A stretch of DNA of 33,238 bases, from NCBI GenBank assembly GCA_029054825.1, contig JAIDEM010000217.1, positions 1 through 33,238 on the forward strand, in the 5' to 3' direction. Positions 1 through 6,507 of this stretch are shown one piece after another. The position numbers and the translations under genes were made by a program. This stretch comes from Prevotella sp. Its GTDB lineage: Bacteria; Bacteroidota; Bacteroidia; Bacteroidales; Bacteroidaceae. Numbering within the stretch: the first letter of the stretch is position 1; every line of letters begins with the position of its first letter. Below the pieces are notes generated by a model. The model did no database searches, was not told the origin of the DNA, and saw only the letters and a list, made by a program, of their open reading frames with translations.

Positions 1-588
1 ACCTTGATGACCATTCCATCATCTTGTTGATGACCTCAACCGACTCGCCCGCATTATTGATGTCCAATAACAAATCCCGCATGCCGTCAATGATGACAGT
101 CCCTACCCCTGGTCTTGGGCAAGGGCATAGTCTATGACCTCTATCCTGACGGACGGTGTGTATTCTCTCAGACATATGAAGTCAAGATTCTCGTTGTCAA
201 TGCTTGTTGGCAGACCTGCGAGCTTCAGGATGCGCTCCAGCACGGTATGGCAGTGGTATCTGCTCTGCTCGGTATCGACATACAGTATCCTGCGCTTCCC
301 CTCAGGCAGACTGGCACGGTAGTTCAGCACCTTGCCGTTGGCGAGAGAAGCTGCCACCAATGCGGACACGTTGAATGTCTTCTTCGCCTTGGCTTTACCT
401 GTTGATGCACTGAAGTTGCCCAACGTGGCGATGGTGGAGTTATCCACCCAGATAATCTGTGGAGGAGTCTTATATGTATCCGTCGCTTTTATGAGCGACT
501 CGCTGAGTATGTGGGAAATGCGGTTCCTTTCCTCATTGTTCCTGCTGTCAGCCATTGCTCTTTTTCCGTCCATAGCGTTTCTGTCCAA
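1..588 (-). pseudogene. RepA-like AAA ATPase of a mobile element, frameshifted and cut by the window edge
   Basis: This is the N-terminal half of a RecA/RepA-type ATPase typical of Bacteroidales integrative elements, probably serving element replication or mobilisation. The first 161 residues carry a P-loop-like segment (GNFSASTGKAKAKKT, residues 57-71; the GKAKxKKT form is usual for this family) and a second beta strand ILYVDTE (101-107). The frame then stops at 103-105. One base over, reading continues without a stop to position 1 and contains the expected Walker B strand (VGTVIIDGMRDL). Adding one G to the GGGG run (CCCC on the plus strand, about 106-109) would join the halves as DQGVGTVIID. 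So there is either a real 1-base deletion or a sequencing error in a homopolymer. The start could be 588, 573 or 555. The last overlaps the upstream gene's stop by 8 nt and follows AAAGAG, so translational coupling is plausible. The 3' end is outside the window. Confidence 0.72.
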
Positions 589-976
589 AATATGGTCTCA
601 CTTCTTCTTTCTCGTCTGTCTCCACCTTCGTCACCGCACCGATAGTAGGGACGTTGTTCTGCAGAAGCCACTGGTCAAGCTCTTCTTTGTTGAAGTAGAG
701 CATCTTGCCGCGCGGCTTGTAATGAGGTACCTCGCGGGCCGATGTCAACTTGTAGAGAAGGCTTTCTGATACACCCATGTACAGGCAGGCCTCGCAGAAA
801 GTCAGCACTTTCTTTGTCGTGTAGATATTGTTTTCCAGCATCGCAAGCCGTTCAAGCAGCTCTTCTACCGGCTCCATCTTTTTCAAGACGTTCTCAACGG
901 TGCACATACGCTCGTTGATTCTTTCCATAAATGTTGTTCTATTCTGCATGATGATATGCTTTTTATCGTTTGACAT
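548..976 (-). CDS. Helix-turn-helix (excisionase/MerR-like) DNA-binding protein of a mobile element
   Basis: A 142-residue protein. Residues about 15-50 are predicted coiled coil (ERINERMCTVENVLKKM onward). Residues about 57-107 form a winged HTH of the excisionase/HTH_17 type: LTFCEACLYMGVSESLLYKL is the helix-turn-helix, and VPHYKPRGKMLYFNKEEL is the wing and following helix. Such proteins sit directly upstream of the RepA-like ATPase in many Bacteroidales integrative elements and act as excision or replication-control factors. The tail is basic. Its stop overlaps the start of the ATPase gene, so the two are probably one transcript. A consensus -7 box lies at 1015-1022, and the start codon is preceded by GGAGG inside a small hairpin. 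Family identification is solid; the specific role (excision or transcription control) is inferred. Confidence 0.8.
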   Translation of the reverse strand: MSNDKKHIIMQNRTTFMERINERMCTVENVLKKMEPVEELLERLAMLENNIYTTKKVLTFCEACLYMGVSESLLYKLTSAREVPHYKPRGKMLYFNKEELDQWLLQNNVPTIGAVTKVETDEKEEVRPYFGQKRYGRKKSNG

Positions 977-1022
977 GGGAGGCGTCCCTCCGGCAGCACT
1001 GTGCTTTCTGGGTGCAAAGTTA
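977..1022 (-). promoter_or_regulatory. Promoter -7 box and Shine-Dalgarno hairpin of the HTH gene
   Basis: On the minus strand TAACTTTG (1015-1022) matches the Bacteroidetes -7 consensus TAnnTTTG; no good TTTG lies about 20 nt upstream, so the -33 box is weak. Just before the ATG at 976 the transcript reads GGAGG-GACG-CCTCC, a 5-bp stem that pairs a textbook Shine-Dalgarno sequence about 10 nt from the start. This could limit translation until opened. The promoter match and hairpin are visible in the sequence; the control role is inferred. Confidence 0.5.
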
Positions 1023-1111
1023 CGGAGAGAATATCCATCCCGAATAAAAAGCGGGGTGACAGCAGGGAAGTATCATCCCTGTTATCACCCTTTTTGTCTT
1101 CCCTTGCTGGG

Positions 1112-1861
1112 TTAATTGTCAGTTATATGCCCTTCTTGCATCTCTCTTATCGCTTTTCGTATGTTCGCCTGCGTGGCTGTCGGGGAGGCCTTTGCCCTGT
1201 TCAAGGCTGAGGACAGCGTGGAAGACTTTATCGGCTCATTTGATCTGGGTGAGATAAGAAATCCGCCTTTCTCCATGGTGGACTGCCAGTTGTGGTCTAT
1301 CAGGTTATAGACAAGCAGCTCGTCAAAAAACACTACTACGTTGCGGATATTCCTTACCTTTATGGAAAATCCCGGCTTGCATTGAAGCAGTGCCGTTATG
1401 GCTATCCTTGCATCTTCCTTGTCGCTTATTGATAGAATGCAGTTCGTACATGCTATGTCCGCAAAGCAGGACATCTGCTCATCAGAGAACTTTCCGCCAA
1501 ATGTGATGACGTTGGAATCCTCCGGTGAATCAATCGGCATGATTGTAAAATAACGGTGTATGAGATTGGAGCAATCCTTGTGCGTGAAAACTTTCTTGTT
1601 CAGGTACTCTTCAAGCAAGTCATGGTTTTGCATATACAGGCCTTTCACAATACCCATATTCGCTCTGTGAGCATTCCTGCAGCAGGCTTTGTCGCAGTCA
1701 ATGAAATGATGGAGGCTACAGAATGTTTCTATGAAACGCTCAGGCTTCATATTGCTGTTTACGACTTTTTCTGCATAGAGCTTTCTTGCAGAGGACAACA
1801 AACCGAACAGTTCGTTGAATACATCTTCATCGCACTGCACATGTTTATGCGGGCAATACAT
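1112..1861 (-). CDS. Cys/His-rich hypothetical protein of the mobile element
   Basis: A 249-residue protein I do not recognise. The N-terminal third is rich in Cys and His (CPHKHVQC at residues 3-10, then CSLHHFIDCDKACC around 48-61), spaced in a way that could bind metal, but no named zinc-finger pattern fits. The middle is mixed alpha/beta with hydrophobic segments (VRNVVVFFDELLVYNLI). The C-terminus is Ser/Thr-rich, then basic helical (ANIRKAIREM). There is no signal peptide or membrane helix, so it is probably cytoplasmic. It lies between the recombinase and the HTH gene on the same strand, the usual place for element accessory genes. The start at 1861 has GGGGAG directly in front, and an in-frame stop lies upstream. 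A 19-codon reading frame (1904-1845, MNKKDPKGHLSFWG...) runs into it in another frame, which might be the true N-terminus if a T-run frameshift occurred. Confidence 0.6.
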   Translation of the reverse strand: MYCPHKHVQCDEDVFNELFGLLSSARKLYAEKVVNSNMKPERFIETFCSLHHFIDCDKACCRNAHRANMGIVKGLYMQNHDLLEEYLNKKVFTHKDCSNLIHRYFTIMPIDSPEDSNVITFGGKFSDEQMSCFADIACTNCILSISDKEDARIAITALLQCKPGFSIKVRNIRNVVVFFDELLVYNLIDHNWQSTMEKGGFLISPRSNEPIKSSTLSSALNRAKASPTATQANIRKAIREMQEGHITDN

Positions 1862-1930
1862 CTCCCCAAAAAGAGAGATGACCTTTAGGGTCTTTCTTGT
1901 TCATTTTTACTTTTTATTTGAAATGTTTTA

Positions 1931-1963
1931 TAAAAAAACTCCGGTCACTTACGCAACCAGAGT
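1931..1963 (-). terminator. Rho-independent terminator of the recombinase gene
   Basis: On the minus strand, ACTCTGGT (1963-1956) pairs with ACCGGAGT (1945-1938) through 8 bp with one G-U pair, a 10-nt loop, and an immediate run of seven T. It lies about 50 nt past the recombinase stop, so it should end that transcript and insulate the downstream element genes. Confidence 0.8.
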
Positions 1964-2013
1964 GAATAATATTTTCTTATGATTGTGATTGTAGAGTATA
2001 TACATTGTTGCTT

Positions 2014-3159
2014 TCAGTCAAAAAGGCCATTAACAAGGTTTACAGCTTCATCCTTCTTGCGGTTGACAATCTTGGCATATACCTGCGTCATGCGAACGTC
2101 GGTGTGTCCGAGTAGCTTGCTTGTCGTGTACAGGTCTGCACCGAGTGTCAGCATCATGGTAGCAAAAGTATGCCGGGCCGTATGAAACGTGAAATGCTTG
2201 TCGATGCCGGCGGCCTTTGCCCACGGCTTAATCAGTACATTTACAGCGGCTGTGGACGGAAGGTCAAACACATTATCCTGCGGTCTCTTGTCGCCACGCT
2301 CTGGCATCCACCTTAAAGCCTCCGGAGATAGTGGAAGGTAGATTGGTGCCTTTGTCTTCTGCATCACTACTTCAAGTCTGGTCTGCTCTCCGTCCTGGTA
2401 AACATTTTCCCATTTTAAAGCGGTAATATCACTGATACGCAAACCACAAAAGCAAGAAAACAGATAGGCTGCTTTGACCGTCTCGTTCTGCATCGGGGTG
2501 GCAATCAGTTTCCTCACTTCGTCAACCGTCATGTACTCACGTTTGCTCTCCGGTTTCTTGATTTTGTCCGCACTGCTTATTCTGTTAAAAGGGTTCACTT
2601 TCATCAAATCCTCACGTATTGCCGCATTCAAAGCACCGTTCAGGGCACGGTAATAGTTGTGAGCAGTGTTCTCTGCGAGACGTTCCACATACCTTGGGCG
2701 GTAATCGGTCCTGAGATAATCAATATATCCTTGGCAGAATGCCTTGTCAACTTGATCAAGCGTAACCTTGTCACCTGCCCATTCTTTGATAATCCTCATG
2801 GCAACAGAAATCTGACGCCAGTCTTTTTTACCGCGTTTCTTTTGATTGTCCATATATGTACTCATCCAATCAAGCAGAAGAACTTTAACCTCTTCTTTGG
2901 CTTGCTTGATGCCTGCCTCGCCATTGGTCAGTTCAATGATTCTGTCGGCTTTGATCTTATTGGCTGCAATCAATGTAGCCTGGTTTTGCCTACGAGAGTT
3001 TTCGTCCATTTCGGGAACGATATACATCTTCAGATATTCATAGGAACGCTTGCCGTCTCTATAGATATCCAAGTACAAACTTTTATTTCCGTTGCTCAGG
3101 TCTTTCATCCTAAGCCGGATTGGCTCTTTCGCCTTTGTGGTTTTCTTGTTCCTTGCCAT
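2014..3159 (-). CDS. Tyrosine recombinase (integrase) of a Bacteroidales integrative element
   Basis: A complete 381-residue phage-type integrase that would catalyse site-specific insertion and excision of the element. An N-terminal basic arm-binding region (residues 1-60) is followed by a core-binding SAM-like domain (about 90-195) and the catalytic domain (about 205-375). The active-site set is intact: Arg241 (CGLRISD), a candidate Lys268/270 in the beta-hairpin (MQKTKAP), His326 and Arg329 (HTARH), His352 (GHTD) and nucleophile Tyr361 (MTQVYAK). Size and domain order are normal for Bacteroidetes integrases of the Bacteroides conjugative/mobilisable element type. The gene is the outermost element gene on this side, facing inward, with its own terminator. 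A near-consensus -7 box TACCTTTA lies upstream at about 3192-3199. The protein appears functional, unlike the frameshifted ATPase. Confidence 0.93.
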   Translation of the reverse strand: MARNKKTTKAKEPIRLRMKDLSNGNKSLYLDIYRDGKRSYEYLKMYIVPEMDENSRRQNQATLIAANKIKADRIIELTNGEAGIKQAKEEVKVLLLDWMSTYMDNQKKRGKKDWRQISVAMRIIKEWAGDKVTLDQVDKAFCQGYIDYLRTDYRPRYVERLAENTAHNYYRALNGALNAAIREDLMKVNPFNRISSADKIKKPESKREYMTVDEVRKLIATPMQNETVKAAYLFSCFCGLRISDITALKWENVYQDGEQTRLEVVMQKTKAPIYLPLSPEALRWMPERGDKRPQDNVFDLPSTAAVNVLIKPWAKAAGIDKHFTFHTARHTFATMMLTLGADLYTTSKLLGHTDVRMTQVYAKIVNRKKDEAVNLVNGLFD

Positions 3160-3212
3160 GGCTATTCTATTTTATGTCCTAAACTTGGTGTAAAGGTACG
3201 AAAAATAAGCGG

Positions 3213-3283
3213 AATCAAGAAACAAATAAGAAACAAAAATAATAAAAACAACAGAAATCATATGATAAATCAAGAAACAAATA
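3213..3283. repeat. Direct repeats beside the integrase, candidate arm-type binding sites
   Basis: A 16-bp perfect direct repeat, AATCAAGAAACAAATA, occurs at 3213-3228 and 3268-3283. The core AGAAACAAA is present a third time at 3229-3237, 11 bp (about one helical turn) after the first. Tyrosine recombinases bind such arm-type repeats next to their attachment site, and these lie just outside the integrase start. The repeats are seen directly; the role is inferred. Confidence 0.5.
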
Positions 3284-3511
3284 TAAATACACGTATTTTA
3301 CAAAAGCCTTGTATATCAGTAGTTTTATTTGCAGTTATTTGAAACTTGCTTTCATTTAACGTCATTACTTTATGAATTTCGCAACTTCAAAAAAAAGCTC
3401 ACACGATAAGGCAACAGTAGATGTTCATGGGTATGTTGTTTGTACAGCCCTCACTGTATTCTTGCTGTTTTGCAGGGATACATAATGGGCGTATATATAC
3501 ATATCAGCGTG

Positions 3512-3555
3512 GGCCTCTGCGTTGCTTATCCTTGAGCGAAGGCAATGCGAAGGCC
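3512..3555 (+). repeat. Long imperfect hairpin near the element junction
   Basis: GGCCTCTGCGTTGCTT (3512-3527) can pair with AAGGCAATGCGAAGGCC (ending 3555) as RNA over about 16 bp, with one mismatch and three G-U pairs, and a loop of about 11 nt. No T-run follows on the plus strand, so it is not an ordinary terminator. It may be an RNA structure, part of an attachment site or a decayed repeat. Confidence 0.4.
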
Positions 3556-3671
3556 AAGAATGTGGGATAAGTGACGGGTACAGATGCAGCGCTTTTGTTG
3601 TATCTTAGCCCTAAACATTCTAAAACGAAACCTGTCCGGCTCGGGAACTGCGGACATATTATAATTATAAT

Positions 3672-4346
3672 ATGAAAACAGTGAAATTTCTTTTGGTTTT
3701 GATGCTTGCAGGAACATTTTCCACAGCATCGGCACAAATCACCAAAGAACAGAAGAAGGAAAGACAGGAGATTTACAAGTCTTCTAAATCACAGCTGAAC
3801 GAAAAGGCAACCAAAGCAGCACGCAAGGAAGCAAAGAAACTTGCCAAGGAAGGTTGGCAGGCAGCTCCAGGAGCATTGCCGTTGGCAAAACAGCTCGATA
3901 AGTCGTATCTCATGCAGATGGAGTATGACGAAGACATGTATCCCAAGTATCTTATGGGCGAGGCAATGAGCATCGGAGAGAATTATGACGCGGCAAAGAT
4001 GCAGGCTCTCGAACTTGCGAAGCAGAACCTTGCAGGGCAGATACAGACTGAGGTAACAGCTCTCATTGAGAACACCGTGGCAAACAAACAGCTTGCGGCA
4101 GAAGAGGCGGCATCGGTAACGCAGAGCATCTTGGCAGGAAAAAACCTTATATCACAGAGCATCGGACGTACTATCACCGTCATAGAACTATACCGCACAA
4201 AGCAGAACAAGAACAAGGAAGTGCTTGTACGCATAGCATATAATGGCGATATGGCAAAGGCTGCCGCAAAGAAAGCCATACGCGAGGACTTAGAGAAAAA
4301 GGGCGACGACCTGCATAAGAAGCTCGATGAGTTGCTTGGCTGGTAA
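3672..4346 (+). CDS. LPP20-like exported protein
   Basis: A 224-residue protein with a clear signal peptide (residues 1-22, cut after TASA). The mature part begins as a Lys/Glu-rich helix (KEQKKERQEIYKSSKSQL...), then carries an LPP20-type fold of about 120 residues: conserved surroundings SIGENYDAAKMQALELAKQNLAGQIQ, an amphipathic middle, and a closing strand with basic helix (RIAYNGDMAKAAAKKAIRE). There is no lipobox Cys, so it is probably periplasmic rather than lipid-anchored. LPP20-like proteins are envelope components, often encoded beside DUF4384 proteins, as here. It is the first gene of the run; the next begins 42 bp downstream. Fold assignment is from pattern resemblance and the biochemical role is unknown. 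Confidence 0.72.
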   Translation: MKTVKFLLVLMLAGTFSTASAQITKEQKKERQEIYKSSKSQLNEKATKAARKEAKKLAKEGWQAAPGALPLAKQLDKSYLMQMEYDEDMYPKYLMGEAMSIGENYDAAKMQALELAKQNLAGQIQTEVTALIENTVANKQLAAEEAASVTQSILAGKNLISQSIGRTITVIELYRTKQNKNKEVLVRIAYNGDMAKAAAKKAIREDLEKKGDDLHKKLDELLGW

Positions 4347-4388
4347 TGCTTTTCCTTTTGATGATTTAGCGATACACGTGCAAGCAGT

Positions 4389-5255
4389 ATGAAACATATA
4401 CTTTTGCTTTTATCCGTTTTGTTCGCCCTCCCCGTCTTCTCACAAAAGATGAAGACGGTGGAAGGTGAATACACTTATCATGCGCCCGAGAATGTCACGC
4501 TGGAAGAAGCCAAACGCATAGCTCTCGACCGTGCGAAGATACAGGCTCTTGCCGATGTTTTCGGTACAATAGTGTCGCAGACTAACGCCACGCATGTGCA
4601 GAACCGCAACGGTAGCTCCGACATAGATTTCCTTTCTATCGGCGGCAGTGAAGTGAAAGGCGAATGGATAGAGACCGTCGGTGAACCGCAATATGACATT
4701 TCATACGAACAGGGTATGCTTGTGGTGAAAGTCTCAGTGAAAGGTAAGGCCCGTGAGATAGTCTCGGCGCAGATAGACATAAAGGCAAAAGTGCTGCGCA
4801 ACGGCACAGAAGATAAATTTGAGAGTGATGGGTTCCGCGATGGTGATGACCTATATCTTTCTTTTGTCTCCCCCGTCAGCGGCTATCTTGCCGTCTACCT
4901 TGTCGATGCCGAACAAAAAGCCTATTGTCTCCTGCCCTACCGCAGTCAGACAGATGGTATCTATAAGGTGGAAGCAAACCGCCGCTATGTGTTCTTCAAT
5001 ATCAAGGAAGCTCCGCCGCAGGAGCGCCAATACGTTGATGAATATGTGATGACCTGCTCCCGTTCGTCAGAATATAATCAGATATATGTGATATTTTCTC
5101 CGCAACCATTTGCCAAGGCGGTAGACAGTTCTTCATCAGAGACATTGCCAAGGGAACTGGGTCTTGAAGATTTTCAGAAGTGGTTGGTAAATATTAGAAG
5201 AAAAGACTATCGAACTATATTGATAAATAAACAAATAATTATAAATATGAAATAA
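4389..5255 (+). CDS. DUF4384-type exported protein
   Basis: A 288-residue protein with signal peptide (1-18, ending PVFSQ). Residues 22-120 resemble the LPP20/flagellar-assembly T-like fold (TLEEAKRIALDRAKIQALADVFG, then VVKVSVKGKARE). Residues about 135-265 match the DUF4384 style: DGDDLYLSFVSPVSGYLAVYLVDAEQKAYCLLPY, then VEANRRYVFF and NQIYVIFSP. DUF4384 domains occur beside or fused to caspase-like peptidases and Sel1 proteins in many bacteria and may act as accessory or sensory modules, which fits the protease gene downstream. The final residues are AT-rich and mark the transition to the low-GC block. The stop codon TAA overlaps the ATG of the next reading frame at 5255, so translational coupling is possible. 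Confidence 0.75.
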   Translation: MKHILLLLSVLFALPVFSQKMKTVEGEYTYHAPENVTLEEAKRIALDRAKIQALADVFGTIVSQTNATHVQNRNGSSDIDFLSIGGSEVKGEWIETVGEPQYDISYEQGMLVVKVSVKGKAREIVSAQIDIKAKVLRNGTEDKFESDGFRDGDDLYLSFVSPVSGYLAVYLVDAEQKAYCLLPYRSQTDGIYKVEANRRYVFFNIKEAPPQERQYVDEYVMTCSRSSEYNQIYVIFSPQPFAKAVDSSSSETLPRELGLEDFQKWLVNIRRKDYRTILINKQIIINMK

Positions 5256-5691
5256 TGGCAAAAAAATCATTAATAACCTATCAAAAGACGACATTATAGC
5301 ACTTTACAAATATGTATGTCGTTATGAGATTTGTATCAAATCAAATAAAGAACAGTTTAATATCAATAATCAAGAACTTGAAAAACTTATAAAAGCGCAT
5401 GACATTTATCTTGACACCTGTGCAAAGAAAAAACTTGCAAGAGCACATAAGCATAAAAATTATATATTGTTTGAACAATATTGTAAAAGCAAAGCATCAG
5501 GAAAAGATAAGGCTCATCATTTGATGCGGCATGTAAGAAACAGTATTGCTCATGGACATATTAAAAAAGACAATGCTTATGAGAGCTTTATATTATATGA
5601 CAATAATGGGAAAAATGATACAATGTGGGGAAAAATAGGGGTGAAATCCTTTTTCGAGCTAATAGAAAAATTAGAAAATAGCAAAAAATAA
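5255..5691 (+). CDS. Small HEPN-like protein with an apparent frameshift at an A7 run
   Basis: The ATG at 5255 overlaps the upstream stop but hits TAG after 14 codons. After the run of seven A (5260-5266) the -1 frame is open for over 140 codons to 5691. With one extra A, or a -1 ribosomal slip, the product is about 145 residues, starting MAKKIINNLSKDDIIALY. It is all-helical and contains RNSIAHGH, an Rx4H motif characteristic of HEPN nucleases, in the context HLMRHVRNSIAHG that resembles the pEK499_p136-type HEPN family. HEPN proteins are mostly RNases in toxin-antitoxin, phage-defence or RNA-processing systems. It has no signal peptide, unlike its neighbours. Without slippage, the only start I see for the C-terminal part is TTG at 5467 (74 residues, still holding the motif). 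Real mutation, sequencing error and programmed shift cannot be told apart here. Confidence 0.6.
5260..5266 (+). promoter_or_regulatory. A7 slippery heptamer in frame for a -1 shift
   Basis: In the frame of the ATG at 5255 the codons read GCA AAA AAA, so the run is phased exactly as X-XXY-YYZ (A AAA AAA). A -1 slip here leads into the long HEPN-like frame. Transcriptional slippage on the same run would have the same effect. No obvious downstream pseudoknot was identified by eye. Confidence 0.4.
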
Positions 5692-5715
5692 CAATAAAAT
5701 CAGATAGCCAAACAT

Positions 5716-6507
5716 ATGAAAAGAATGTTATTTATGTCCATTATACTTGTTATTGGACAAATGAACTTTGCACAAACGAATGTTTCAGCAATGGATTATT
5801 ATGCCGAAGGGCATATGCAACTCCAAAATGGAAATCTAAATGCAGCATTTAAAAACTTCAAAATTGCCGCAGATATGGGACTTAAAGAAGCAATGTATGA
5901 TTTAGCTTGTTGTTATGAAAGTGGAGAAGGTACATCAGTTGACTTCAATCAGGCACAAAAGTATTACTACAAAGCAGCTACAGGAAATGAACCACATTCT
6001 CCAGCTTTTACAGCTTTAGGACGTCTTTATTTGTTGGGAAAAGGTGTTGAACAGAATACGAAAGAAGCCATTACATGGTGGAAAAGAGGAGCTGAAACTT
6101 TTCCAAATGATAGGAATTTAATGGGAGGAGCAGAATGTATGTATAATTTGGGACTCACTTATAATAATGGCATTTATGTCCCACAAGATTTTACCCAAGC
6201 AATTCACTGGTATCGTAAAGCTGCAAACCTTGGGCTTCCTGTTGCAGCCCAAGCTTTAGGAAAAAGATATTTATTAGGACAAGGAGTGGAAAAAAATGAA
6301 ACCAAGGCTATGAAGTGGTTCCGAATTGCAGCTGAAGCTGATACAGAAGAATGCGCCGTCTCACAATTCATATTAGGCATGTTCTATTTAGAAGGGACAG
6401 AGAACACCCCCATTGATAAGAAACAAGCTTTAATCTGGTTCAAAAAAGCAGCAAATCATGGATATACAGATGCTTATATTATGATTATAAAACTGGAAGA
6501 AAAATGA
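5716..6507 (+). CDS. Exported Sel1-repeat protein
   Basis: A 263-residue protein with signal peptide (1-19, NFA|Q). The remainder is about six Sel1/TPR-like helical repeats, for example AMYDLACCYESGEGTSVDFNQAQKYYYKAA, ALGRLYLLGKGVEQNTKEAITWW, MYNLGLTYNNG...AIHWYRKAA and QFILGMFYLEG. These form a superhelical protein-binding scaffold; there is no enzymatic domain. It starts 24 bp after the HEPN-like gene, and its stop overlaps the next start in ATGA (6504-6507), so it is probably translationally coupled to the caspase gene. Because the partner gene carries the same repeats, the two proteins may bind a common client or each other. The AT-rich composition matches the neighbours at 5.2-8.2 kb and differs from the operon ends. 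Confidence 0.85.
   Translation: MKRMLFMSIILVIGQMNFAQTNVSAMDYYAEGHMQLQNGNLNAAFKNFKIAADMGLKEAMYDLACCYESGEGTSVDFNQAQKYYYKAATGNEPHSPAFTALGRLYLLGKGVEQNTKEAITWWKRGAETFPNDRNLMGGAECMYNLGLTYNNGIYVPQDFTQAIHWYRKAANLGLPVAAQALGKRYLLGQGVEKNETKAMKWFRIAAEADTEECAVSQFILGMFYLEGTENTPIDKKQALIWFKKAANHGYTDAYIMIIKLEEK

Larger units (their letters stand above)
3160..3671. other. Gene-free junction between the mobile element and the chromosome
   Basis: This 512-bp stretch has no convincing gene. Its left part (to about 3400) is strongly AT-rich like the element; from about 3500 composition changes towards that of the chromosomal genes. The element's right attachment site should lie here, but the left end is outside the window, so the duplicated core cannot be identified. 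No tRNA or tmRNA gene is visible. It also holds the direct repeats at 3213-3283, the hairpin at 3512-3555 and, presumably, the promoter of the downstream operon. The best -7 candidate is TATCTTAG at about 3600-3607, one mismatch from consensus. Confidence 0.5.

Noticed and set aside
3400..3671. tRNA or tmRNA gene as integration target
   Set aside because: No cloverleaf, no TTCGA-type T-loop and no tmRNA tag sequence could be found by eye on either strand.
5255..5715. HEPN/nucleotidyltransferase toxin-antitoxin pair
   Set aside because: No nucleotidyltransferase-like partner (GSxxxG...D motif) lies on either side; the neighbours are exported proteins.
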